A stretch of DNA of 64,000 nt from Paenibacillus paridis (GCF_006345825.1 NZ_VCIX01000092.1:434001-498000); one strand, 5' to 3'; counted from the first letter of the stretch, positions 18,841 to 26,399 are shown. Translations and numbers: made by a program. Notes: generated from the letters alone by a model not told the origin.

Positions 18841-18882
18841 TCCAATGATGCTCTAAGAAAAATTTGGTGAATGTAGATGGTG

Positions 18883-18898
18883 TGGCATCGATTTTGCA
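18883..18898 (+). promoter_or_regulatory. Sigma-54 promoter for the second M24 peptidase gene
   Basis: The site TGGCATCGATTTTGCA has GG at 18884-18885 and GC at 18896-18897, a spacing of 10. It is identical to the minus-strand site at 18825-18840 in 14 of 16 positions. The predicted start is near 18909. The two sites are back to back with 42 bp between their -24 ends. Confidence 0.85.
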
Positions 18899-18964
18899 GC
18901 AGCTAGTAAGGAGAAGGGATGTTGCTGTCCCAATCCGTTCAATAAGGTGGGATTCCGTTTGAGG

Positions 18965-20059
18965 ATGCTGTACAGAAACAGAAGGAGCATGCTGCAGGAA
19001 AAGCTGGAGAAGAGGGCTGTCGGGACGGCGCTTGTGCTTTCGCCGGCATCGATCGCGTATTTGACTGGATTCCGATCGGATCCGATGGAACGATTTATGG
19101 CGCTATGGATAAAGGCGGATGGTACGACGATATTGTATGTCCCCGAATTGGATGAAGCGAAGGCATCTACAGTGCAAGGGATTGACAGGCTGGTGCCCAT
19201 TCCGGACGGCAAGCCGGCGACCGAAGCGTTATGGGAAACTTGCGGAGGAGAGCCGAAGCGGTGCGGAATCGAAAAAGAAACGCTGACGTTGAAAACGGCT
19301 GAGCAGTTGGCGGAGCTATGGCCCGGTACGGAATTCGTCGATATAGGCGCGGACATTGGGCAGATGCGCGGCCGCAAGACGCGGGCTGAGGCGGACTTTG
19401 TTAAAGCGGCGGCCGGCTATGCGGATGCCGCCCTCGAAGGGGCATTAGGTTTCTTTCGCAGAGGCATGAAGGAAAGGGAGCTTGCGGAGGAAATCGATAG
19501 GCAGATTGTGCTGGCGGGAGGAGCTGGCCCCGCATTCAAGACGACCGTGCTCGGCGGCGAACGTTCTGCGCTGCCCCATGGGGATACCGGAGATTACGCG
19601 ATCGTCGAGGGGGATATTTTGCTCATTGATATGGGGGTGGTTCATGAAGGTTATTTATCGGACATGACCCGGACATTCCTTGTCGGTCAAGGGACAGCTG
19701 AGCAAGAGCGGATGTACGAAACGGTCTTCGAGGCCAATCGGAGGGCGATTGACGCGCTGCAGACTGGAGTGACGCTAGCATCGGTCGACGAAGCGGCAAG
19801 ATCATGGATTCGAAGCTGTGGCTACGGAGAAAGGTTTCCTCATCGCGTCGGCCACGGCCTGGGCACGGAAATCCATGAGCCACCTTCCGTACATGGCTGG
19901 AACGAACAATTGGTTGTCACGGGAATGCTGCTGACGATTGAGCCGGGCATTTACATCCCCGGCTTCGGCGGGATTCGAATCGAAGATGATTTATATGTGA
20001 ACGAGGAAGGCTTGGTAGAGCAGTTAACCGGTTTTTCGAAACAATTAAGGCGTCTTTAG
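18965..20059 (+). CDS. M24B family Xaa-Pro peptidase, sigma-54-dependent
   Basis: A 364-residue prolidase/aminopeptidase-P type enzyme. Metal ligands are intact: Asp pair in 'L-I-D-M-G...S-D-M-T-R', His in 'H-R-V-G-H-G-L-G', Glu in 'I-E-P-G-I-Y' and 'R-I-E-D-D'. It is a clear paralogue of the protein at 9792-10862 but not a near-identical copy. The start is uncertain: GTG 18947, ATG 18965 and ATG 18989 are all in frame. 18965 was chosen because GGTGG lies upstream, though at long spacing. Preceded by a -24/-12 promoter, it likely supplies free Pro/Hyp to the dehydrogenase. Its stop overlaps the convergent activator gene. Confidence 0.88.
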   Translation: MLYRNRRSMLQEKLEKRAVGTALVLSPASIAYLTGFRSDPMERFMALWIKADGTTILYVPELDEAKASTVQGIDRLVPIPDGKPATEALWETCGGEPKRCGIEKETLTLKTAEQLAELWPGTEFVDIGADIGQMRGRKTRAEADFVKAAAGYADAALEGALGFFRRGMKERELAEEIDRQIVLAGGAGPAFKTTVLGGERSALPHGDTGDYAIVEGDILLIDMGVVHEGYLSDMTRTFLVGQGTAEQERMYETVFEANRRAIDALQTGVTLASVDEAARSWIRSCGYGERFPHRVGHGLGTEIHEPPSVHGWNEQLVVTGMLLTIEPGIYIPGFGGIRIEDDLYVNEEGLVEQLTGFSKQLRRL

Positions 20060-21066
20060 TTTGGGGAATCGTTGCCGAACAGCGTGCCGATGCGTTTATA
20101 GAGCGTCATCCGCGAAATGCCGAGAAGCTGGGCGGCCGCTTGCTTATTGCCGCTTGTTTCCTTAAGCGCAGACTCGATAAAACGCCGTTCGTAATTCGCA
20201 AGCCAATCGGATAAAACGCCTTGCCTCGGCAACGAGGGACTTTGTTCAGCCTGCTGATTGGAGAGAGGCGACCCCTGTGCGGCGCTGCGAAGCACAGCGG
20301 GAGGGAGATGCTCGGCCATCGGCGATTCGCTTGCAGACAACACGCATAGGCGCTCGATTGCATTGCGGAGCTCACGTATGTTGCCTGGCCATGGATGCTG
20401 AGCAAGCAGAGCATGCAGTCCGCTGTCTAATGGTTTTGCGCAGCCGAACCGGCTCGCAAACGCCTCGGCAAGGAGAGGGATATCCTCAGAACGGCGCCGC
20501 AGGGGCGGGATGTCCAGCTCAAGAACGCTTAACCGGTAATATAGATCTTCCCTAAACTTTCCTTGCTCCACAAGCAGAGCCAGATTACGATTTGTTGCGG
20601 CGATGAAGCGGCAGTCCGAGTGGAGAGTACGCGTACCTCCGACCGGATAATATTCGCGGTCCTCGAGAATGCGCAGCAGCTTCGTTTGCAACTCGGGAGG
20701 CAGCTCTCCGATTTCGTCCAGAAACAGTGTGCCGCTTCGAGCGAGCTCGATCTTGCCAGGTTTGCCCCGCGGATCTGCTCCGGAGAACGCGCCTTTCTCG
20801 TAGCCGAAAAGCTCGCTTTCGGCAAGGCTGGCCATCAAGGCGCCGCAATTGACGGCAACGAATGGAGAACCAGCCGTTTCGCGAAGCGCATGAATTCCTC
20901 TTGCGAACAATTCTTTGCCGACTCCGCTCTCGCCCGTTAGCGTTACGGTGGCGGTAGTATGCGTGAGCTTGCGGGCCAATGCGATAACGGAGAGCAATGC
21001 TGGGCTTTCTCCGATCAGATCATGGAATGGATCGGACGGATGATATGCGGAAGCTGTTGGCTGCAA
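20056..21066 (-). CDS. Sigma-54-dependent transcriptional activator lacking a sensor domain (PspF-like layout)
   Basis: A 336-residue enhancer-binding protein made of an AAA+ domain followed by a Fis-type helix-turn-helix. Walker A G-E-S-G-V-G-K-E is at 45-52, the sigma-contact loop G-A-F-S-G-A at 92-97 (Ser instead of the common Thr), Walker B near 113-118, and the arginine-finger region 'F-R-E-D-L-Y-Y-R-L' follows. The HTH near 305-328 reads 'N-K-Q-A-A-A-Q-L-L-G-I-S-R'. No PAS, GAF, ACT or receiver domain precedes the AAA+ module. Start is TTG at 21066 with GGGAGGG 8 nt upstream and no better in-frame ATG. It faces the FAD subunit gene and presumably drives the sigma-54 promoters at 18.8 kb. 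Confidence 0.93.
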   Translation of the reverse strand: MQPTASAYHPSDPFHDLIGESPALLSVIALARKLTHTTATVTLTGESGVGKELFARGIHALRETAGSPFVAVNCGALMASLAESELFGYEKGAFSGADPRGKPGKIELARSGTLFLDEIGELPPELQTKLLRILEDREYYPVGGTRTLHSDCRFIAATNRNLALLVEQGKFREDLYYRLSVLELDIPPLRRRSEDIPLLAEAFASRFGCAKPLDSGLHALLAQHPWPGNIRELRNAIERLCVLSASESPMAEHLPPAVLRSAAQGSPLSNQQAEQSPSLPRQGVLSDWLANYERRFIESALKETSGNKQAAAQLLGISRMTLYKRIGTLFGNDSPN

Positions 21067-21087
21067 CGAGAGGTCCCTCCCTTGAAA

Positions 21088-21125
21088 AGTGTATCTTAAT
21101 TATTACACTGTCAATAGAAAGTGTA
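21088..21125. promoter_or_regulatory. Three alternating 6-bp half-sites between activator and FAD subunit genes
   Basis: AGTGTA (21088-21093), TACACT (21104-21109) and AGTGTA (21120-21125) are each separated by exactly 10 bp and alternate in orientation, giving two overlapping inverted repeats. They fill most of the 85-bp divergent region between 21066 and 21152. The layout suggests a DNA-binding array for the activator or another dimeric regulator. The same hexamer was not found near the 18.8-kb promoters. Confidence 0.6.
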
Positions 21126-21151
21126 AATATATGTATCGGAAGGTGAAGCTC

Positions 21152-22372
21152 ATGACCATGAAGCGGCATGCGGACGTGCTTGTCTTAGGAGGAGGTATTA
21201 TTGGGGCCTCCGTGTCTTATTTTGCAGCTAAGGCAGGGTTGTCCGTCGCCTTGCTTGAACGCGGCGAGATTGCGCAAGGGACGTCGTCGCGGTGCGACGG
21301 GAATATTCTCGTCATAGACAAAGAGCCTGGATTCGATAGCCTAATGTCGATCGAAAGCCAGCGCATCGTTGCGGAGCTGACCCGGGAACTGGAGCAGCCG
21401 TTCGAATATCGGGCTCCCGGAAGCGTGTTCGTATGCGAGACGGAAGCGGAACTGGAAGCGGCGCGAAGTTGGGTAGCTCGGCAAGCAGAGCTGGGTCTGC
21501 CGTTTCGGATGCTCGACCGGTATGAGATACGCCAGGAGTCTCGTTATTTCGCAGACGATCTGCCCGGCGGCCTGGAATGCGGTTCCGACTCGACGGTGAA
21601 TCCTTATTTGCTGACTTATGCGCTTGCCGATGGCGCGAGGCGACTCGGGACGGAAATAAGCTTGGGCACGACGGTGCAAAACATAGCCAAACTGAGTGGG
21701 AACGGTTATGTCGTCGAAACGGATCAAGGCACTTGGGTCGCGGGAAAGGTTGTCAACGCTGCGGGCTGCTGGGCGCCGATGATCGGAGGGATGCTCGGCC
21801 TAGACGTTCCGATTATTCCGCGTAAGGGCCATCTCATGGTTGCTTCAAGGCAGCAGCCGGTCGGCAGGCGAAAGGTGATGGAGTTCGGCTATTTGATGTC
21901 CAAATTCGGAGGCTCCCGTCAAGTTGATCGCTTGACCGAACAATATGGAGTGGCGCTCGTCTTTGAACCGACCGAAAGCCAAAACTTTCTAATCGGCTCC
22001 AGCCGGGAATTCGCCCGTTTCGATACGGATGTACGGCCAGACGTAATCGCCTGCATGGCCAGACGGCTGCTCCGTTTTTATCCCGCGCTGTCCGATTTTC
22101 AAATCATACGCACCTATACCGGCTTGCGTCCTTGGACGCCCGATCATTTGCCGATCGTATCCGAGGTCGAAGATATGCCTGGTTTCTATATAGCGGCTGG
22201 ACATGAAGGGGACGGCATTAGCCTTGCTGCCGTAACCGGCAAGCTGATGGGGGAATTGCTTACGGATGCCAAGGCGACATGCATCCCTACAGAACCTTTG
22301 AGCTTCGGTCGATTCAATAAAAGAGAAGGGAATGGCGGCCATGAACGCGACGCGCGTGTATCGCACCATTGA
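21152..22372 (+). CDS. FAD-dependent D-amino-acid/hydroxyproline dehydrogenase, beta-type subunit (HcnC/DadA-like)
   Basis: A 406-residue DAO-family flavoenzyme. The FAD motif 'V-L-G-G-G-I-I-G-A-S-V' is at the N-terminus and 'G-L-R-P-W-T-P-D' plus 'G-H-E-G-D-G-I' near the C-terminus, as in glycine oxidase, LhpB and HcnC. It would oxidise cis-4-hydroxy-D-proline at C-alpha to 1-pyrroline-4-hydroxy-2-carboxylate together with the 16957-18781 subunits. The start at 21152 (M-T-M-K-R) follows GGAAGGTG. The upstream in-frame codons at 21089 and beyond run through the half-site array. It overlaps the epimerase gene by about 32 nt, so oxidation and epimerisation are co-expressed. Confidence 0.9.
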   Translation: MTMKRHADVLVLGGGIIGASVSYFAAKAGLSVALLERGEIAQGTSSRCDGNILVIDKEPGFDSLMSIESQRIVAELTRELEQPFEYRAPGSVFVCETEAELEAARSWVARQAELGLPFRMLDRYEIRQESRYFADDLPGGLECGSDSTVNPYLLTYALADGARRLGTEISLGTTVQNIAKLSGNGYVVETDQGTWVAGKVVNAAGCWAPMIGGMLGLDVPIIPRKGHLMVASRQQPVGRRKVMEFGYLMSKFGGSRQVDRLTEQYGVALVFEPTESQNFLIGSSREFARFDTDVRPDVIACMARRLLRFYPALSDFQIIRTYTGLRPWTPDHLPIVSEVEDMPGFYIAAGHEGDGISLAAVTGKLMGELLTDAKATCIPTEPLSFGRFNKREGNGGHERDARVSHH

Positions 22373-23360
22373 TACCCATACGGGAGGCAATCCGACCCGA
22401 ACCATTATTAGCGGAATGCCAAAGCTTGAAGGGACGACGATGGCGGAAAAGATGCTCGATATGAAACGAAATCATGACAGCATTCGGCGGCTGCTGATGA
22501 ACGAGCCCCGCGGGCATGAGGTGATGTCGGGCGCATGCCTGGTGCCGCCCTGCCATGAGGAAGCGGACGTGGGCGTCATATATATTGAAACGGGCGGCTA
22601 CTTGCCGATGTGCGGGCACGATACGATCGGTTTTTGTACCGCATTGGTCGAATGCGGACTTGTACCGGTAGAGGAGCCAATAACAGTGATTAAGTTGGAT
22701 ACGCCAGCGGGACTCGTTCGTGCGGAGGTGACAGTTAAGGATGGAACCGCTCTTCAGGTAGCGTTCCGGAATATTCCGGCATTCCTGCATAGCGTGAGCC
22801 GCGTGAATGTTCAAGGGCTCGGAGACGTAGCCTGCGAGATTGCTTATGGCGGAAATTTCTTCGCAATAATAGACGCTCGCAGATGCGGACTGCAGCTTGA
22901 GCCCTCGAACGCGGCGGCTATCGTTAGGCAAGCGGTTCAGATTCGACAAGCGATCAATAAGTGCTTGGTCGTCGAGCATCCGGAATCCCCGTTTATACGA
23001 GGGGTGACGCATATCGAGTTCTACGGCGATGCCCGCGATCCAGAGGCGGATTTACGCAATGCGGTCGTCGTGCCCCCAGGAGGCATCGACCGTTCGCCTT
23101 GCGGTACGGGCACATCGGCTAAGCTGGCAGCGCTGTTCGCGCAGGGCAAGATCGGTCTTGGCGAGACGTTCGTGTACGAAAGCATCGTCGGCTCGCTGTT
23201 CAGAGGCAGGGTGGTGGAGCAGACGATGATCGCCATGCACCCGGCGGTGGTTACGGAAATTGCCGGAACTGCGCGGATGATGGGCATGCATACTTTTTAT
23301 TCCAATCCGGAAGACCCGTTGAACGAAGGTTATTTGTTCGTACCTCCAAACGATCATTGA
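22341..23360 (+). CDS. 4-hydroxyproline 2-epimerase (proline racemase family)
   Basis: A 339-residue PLP-independent epimerase. The two catalytic cysteines are C91 in 'P-M-C-G-H-D-T-I-G' and C254 in 'D-R-S-P-C-G-T-G-T', both required for the two-base mechanism that converts trans-4-hydroxy-L-proline to cis-4-hydroxy-D-proline. Keeping the second Cys argues against the dehydratase branch of the family. The ATG at 22341 is favoured over 22332 because AGAAGGG then has a workable spacing. Proline racemase is the alternative activity. The adjoining D-amino-acid dehydrogenase favours epimerase. Confidence 0.92.
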   Translation: MNATRVYRTIDTHTGGNPTRTIISGMPKLEGTTMAEKMLDMKRNHDSIRRLLMNEPRGHEVMSGACLVPPCHEEADVGVIYIETGGYLPMCGHDTIGFCTALVECGLVPVEEPITVIKLDTPAGLVRAEVTVKDGTALQVAFRNIPAFLHSVSRVNVQGLGDVACEIAYGGNFFAIIDARRCGLQLEPSNAAAIVRQAVQIRQAINKCLVVEHPESPFIRGVTHIEFYGDARDPEADLRNAVVVPPGGIDRSPCGTGTSAKLAALFAQGKIGLGETFVYESIVGSLFRGRVVEQTMIAMHPAVVTEIAGTARMMGMHTFYSNPEDPLNEGYLFVPPNDH

Positions 23361-23377
23361 AAGGAGAATTTGCACTT

Positions 23378-24241
23378 ATGAAATTCCGTAGAATGGCGAA
23401 ATCGCTGGATATTCATGTCGCTGGCTGGCCGCTTCGTGTTCTGTTCGATACTCTAGAGCACCGCGAGAAAGAGATGCTGTCGGAAAAAGCTTTGCGGTTA
23501 TGGCACGGGGACCAGTCGCCGCTGCGCTGGCTGCAGCATGAGCCGAGAGGGCATGCTGCCATGCGAATCGGTGTGGTGACGTCATCGCGAGAAGGGGATT
23601 ACGGCTTGATGATATTTGACTCGGCAGGTCCATGCCCGGCGGATGGAATGGATGCGCTAGCTGCTGCAGCGGCTTTGACGGAAACCGGATTGCTGGCAAA
23701 TGCCGACGAAATCGTGTTTGAGACGGAGAGCGGATCGATTGCGGTCGGCTTAGCGGATGAGGAAAAAAGGCGGTCTGCGGTTTGCCGTCTGGCGTTGTCC
23801 GAGCTCGCTTCATACACGATTGTTCGCGCTACTGATGCCGGTATATCGCTTCAAGCACACAATGCATATGTGATTGAAGGATATATAGGAAGCTGCGAAG
23901 CAGAAGGCAGATCATTGGTGCTGGAAGAGGAGCGGAACGGCAACGAATGGGTGGTCGCGGCTATCGGCCGCGATGGTTGTTTGCTGCGCGCTCCGGACAC
24001 GGTTACAGTAGGAGTGATGCTTGCTAATGTGTTTAGGGAGGAGGGGAATCTACATGTTCCCCATCGCTTCTTCGGACTTGCAGGCGGGTTAGTAGAATGC
24101 ACGGTCTTATCCGCGGAGGATCTTGTGGAAGGGAATGAAGAAATCGTCTGGGCTTTGACCGCCTGCGCTAGATTGGTCGCGTCTTGCGAATTCGTCCTTG
24201 ATCCGCAGGATGCGATAGGCGAAGGGTTTCTGTTGAGATGA
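23378..24241 (+). CDS. Proline-racemase-family paralogue with both catalytic Cys replaced by Asp
   Basis: A 287-residue protein that aligns by eye with the preceding epimerase: 'D-I-H-V-A-G-W-P' against 'D-T-H-T-G-G-N-P', and 'H-E-P-R-G-H-A-A-M' against 'N-E-P-R-G-H-E-V-M'. At the two active sites 'P-A-D-G-M-D' replaces 'P-M-C-G-H-D' (D89 for C91) and 'R-A-P-D-T-V-T-V' replaces 'R-S-P-C-G-T-G-T' (D207 for C254). A racemase mechanism is therefore not expected. The frame is intact, AAAGGAG lies upstream, and it sits 17 bp after the epimerase, so it is not obviously a decaying pseudogene. It may be an isomerase of the wider DapF/PhzF-type fold, a binding protein or a regulatory partner. Function unknown. 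Confidence 0.8.
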   Translation: MKFRRMAKSLDIHVAGWPLRVLFDTLEHREKEMLSEKALRLWHGDQSPLRWLQHEPRGHAAMRIGVVTSSREGDYGLMIFDSAGPCPADGMDALAAAAALTETGLLANADEIVFETESGSIAVGLADEEKRRSAVCRLALSELASYTIVRATDAGISLQAHNAYVIEGYIGSCEAEGRSLVLEEERNGNEWVVAAIGRDGCLLRAPDTVTVGVMLANVFREEGNLHVPHRFFGLAGGLVECTVLSAEDLVEGNEEIVWALTACARLVASCEFVLDPQDAIGEGFLLR

Positions 24242-24245
24242 CCGT

Positions 24246-25136
24246 TCATTCGACGTTCATATGCTTCAGGTAGTAAGCATTGCGATAGCCCGTTGGCGTA
24301 AGATGCTCATGCTTGCGAAATAAGCGAATAAAATATTTTTCGTCCGGAATGCCGACGTCGTGCGCGATCTGCTTTACTGTTCGTTTGGTTCCCATCAACA
24401 GCGACTTCGCCTTGTACATTTTTTGCGCCAAAATATACTCGTGCAGGTTTCTGCCCAAAAAGCGCTTGAACAGCCTAGACAGATAATCCCGGTTGTATCC
24501 GTATTTGTCGGCGATAATGGAAGCCGTAAGCGGCTCCGCCGTATGGATGCGAATCCATTCTACGATTTCCGCGACTAGCGGATCAGGCGGTATGGGGGAA
24601 CCGGCGGCGTGGCCCGAATCCGCCTGCTCGGCTAGCTCCAAAAACAACGAAGTCATTCGGTAGTGCAGAGCGGAGTAGTGGATGAGTTTGGAATTGGCCA
24701 GATGCTGGAGCTGGTGGAACAGGATATCAATTTTGTCGGAATGGCCGCAGCGGAAGAATAGCGGCAAATAGGCGTATTCGCTTTTGGCCGCCTGCTGTTC
24801 TTCGGCTTCCCGCTGGCTTCTATCCTCCAGCCACTCGTCCTCTCCGCAAATTCGCGCGTTCCCGGGACATCGGAAATGGACCCAGTAAAACGTAAGCTCT
24901 CCTTCGCTCGGCTGGTAGCCAAAATGTGTTTCGCCCGGCAGCAGAAGCAGTACGTTTCCCGGTCCGACATCAAAACGCTCGTTCTGCTGTTGAATATACT
25001 GCGTTCCCTTGACACCGACAATGATTTCGAAGCTGTCGATCACGCGGCGGGAATGCGTCCAAGAGCGAAGCGAATGCAAATGTCCGGCTGAAATAAACTG
25101 TAACGGCTGGCGAATATCCGTTCTCAGAAACCGCAA
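24246..25136 (-). CDS. AraC-family transcriptional regulator
   Basis: A 296-residue regulator with an N-terminal cupin sensing domain (residues about 20-110, including 'V-G-P-G-N-V-L-L-L-L-P-G-E-T-H') and a C-terminal AraC double HTH (about 190-290, with 'Y-N-R-D-Y-L-S-R-L-F-K'). Start is TTG at 25136 with AAGGAGTG upstream. It converges on the epimerase-paralogue gene with only 4 bp between stops. It may respond to a sugar or to a hydroxyproline-pathway intermediate. Nothing in the sequence decides this. Confidence 0.9.
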   Translation of the reverse strand: MRFLRTDIRQPLQFISAGHLHSLRSWTHSRRVIDSFEIIVGVKGTQYIQQQNERFDVGPGNVLLLLPGETHFGYQPSEGELTFYWVHFRCPGNARICGEDEWLEDRSQREAEEQQAAKSEYAYLPLFFRCGHSDKIDILFHQLQHLANSKLIHYSALHYRMTSLFLELAEQADSGHAAGSPIPPDPLVAEIVEWIRIHTAEPLTASIIADKYGYNRDYLSRLFKRFLGRNLHEYILAQKMYKAKSLLMGTKRTVKQIAHDVGIPDEKYFIRLFRKHEHLTPTGYRNAYYLKHMNVE

Positions 25137-25321
25137 GTAGGATCACTCCTTCCGGATGGTTGGAAGCTGTTACGATCAAGGATGCTTGTCATATACTTAT
25201 TCGACAGTGATTACTTGAAATTCCTTCCAAGTAGAAGGCTTTGCCTTACTCCTTTATTTCGCTCACGCCAGATTCTGTTTATGAATAGCATGAAATAACG
25301 GTTCGTAACCATTTGATCATG

Positions 25322-25361
25322 AAAGAAGCGAATGCCTTAGGCATTAGCTTCTTTTTTTTTG
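25322..25361. terminator. Hairpin with T-run downstream of the 25.4-kb AraC gene
   Basis: AAGAAGC and ATGCC pair with GGCAT and GCTTCTT around a 3-nt loop. The strong T-run is on the plus strand. On the minus strand the hairpin lies just past the stop of the AraC gene at 25369 and is followed only by TTTC, so it is a weaker terminator in that direction. Confidence 0.6.
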
Positions 25362-25368
25362 CAGCTTC

Positions 25369-26226
25369 TTACGATTCGTCGCCAATCCTATGGATGCTTC
25401 GGAATTGCAGGGGGGTCATTTTCTCAAGCTGACGGAAGCATGAACTGAAGTAGCTGGATTGAGAAAAGCCTGTTTCCAGCGCGATTTGCTTTATGGACAG
25501 CTCGGTAGAGGCAAGCAGGCGTTTGGCTTGGATAAGGCGAGATTCCAGTAAAAAATCCGAAAAGGATTTTCCGATCGTCTGGCCGAATTTGCGGCTAAAA
25601 TAATGGGTACTATAACCAGCGAGAGCTGCTGCTTTTTCGATAGAGAATGACTCTTGGCTATGGGTTCGTACGTAATTGGCGACAGCTCTGATTTTGTTGG
25701 AAGCATGATTAATGGGAACATTAAGCCGATCAGAGGTAGTCTGCAGTCTTGCTAAAAGTTCGTACAAGGCAGAAGCTACGGCGTATTCATCATCGATCTG
25801 ATAGGTTCTGCCCAGTGACAGCAATTTTTGAATTAAACTCTCGATGGGAGATAAGTTAGATAAGGCAAACAACCAAGGCTCATCAAGGCCTCTGCCATCT
25901 AAAAGCTCCTCTAGCCGCTCGCCATAAAAATGAACCCACCGGATGCTCCAGGGTTCATTTGCATCGGAGAAATACCGTTGTCTCATGCCAGGGCCGTATA
26001 AAAAACCTTGACCTTTCAATACTTCATACCGTTTGCCTTCAGTAAGAAGATACCCTTTTCCATCCAACACAATATGTAAATTATAATTGCGGTGCAGATT
26101 AAATTCTTTGGTTTGGAATTCACGATTGACAATATGATCGGGATAGCCGCTTATCCCGCCGATGTAATCCGGAAAGCACACATGTCTTGTGAATAATGGC
26201 GTTGGCAGAAAGATATGCTCATTCAT
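25369..26226 (-). CDS. AraC-family transcriptional regulator, divergent from GH42
   Basis: A 285-residue protein with an N-terminal AraC-type ligand-binding cupin ('N-Y-N-L-H-I-V-L-D-G-K-G-Y' and 'G-F-L-Y-G-P-G') and a C-terminal AraC HTH ('Y-S-T-H-Y-F-S-R-K-F-G'). The start at 26226 (M-N-E-H-I-F) has AAGGAG upstream and is preferred to the longer frame from 26280. It is divergent from the GH42 gene across about 207 bp and likely controls it in response to a galactoside. Confidence 0.92.
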   Translation of the reverse strand: MNEHIFLPTPLFTRHVCFPDYIGGISGYPDHIVNREFQTKEFNLHRNYNLHIVLDGKGYLLTEGKRYEVLKGQGFLYGPGMRQRYFSDANEPWSIRWVHFYGERLEELLDGRGLDEPWLFALSNLSPIESLIQKLLSLGRTYQIDDEYAVASALYELLARLQTTSDRLNVPINHASNKIRAVANYVRTHSQESFSIEKAAALAGYSTHYFSRKFGQTIGKSFSDFLLESRLIQAKRLLASTELSIKQIALETGFSQSSYFSSCFRQLEKMTPLQFRSIHRIGDES

Positions 26227-26302
26227 AGTTGGCTCCTTAAAACGCAATATATTAAACGTTATTTGTATTAACACTATCATTTAGATGATTTCAAACATAT
26301 GA

Positions 26303-26399
26303 ATGACAATATTTTAATATAGGTCGCATGTTTTTGTCATTTATATGTATAGGCTCTTCCTTTAAAATAAAGGTTACACGTTCCTTTAATTATTGTCAT
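26303..26399. promoter_or_regulatory. TTGTCAT half-sites in the AraC-GH42 divergent region
   Basis: ATGACAATA (26303-26311) and TATTGTCAT (26391-26399) are a perfect 9-bp inverted pair 79 bp apart. A third related copy, TTTGTCAT, is at 26333-26340. They lie in the AT-rich gap between the AraC gene and GH42 and are candidate binding sites for that regulator. A-rich background makes this tentative. Confidence 0.4.

Noticed and set aside
21063-21078. A minus-strand GG-N10-GC match in front of the activator gene
   Set aside because: It overlaps the ribosome site and TTG start, so a transcript from it would begin inside the gene. The -24 half is also poor.
22314-23012. Minus-strand open frame (232 codons) opposite the epimerase
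   Set aside because: It is a shadow of a gene whose catalytic motifs are intact on the plus strand.
23378-24241. Calling the epimerase paralogue a pseudogene
   Set aside because: The frame is uninterrupted, has a ribosome site and keeps family motifs around the altered catalytic positions.
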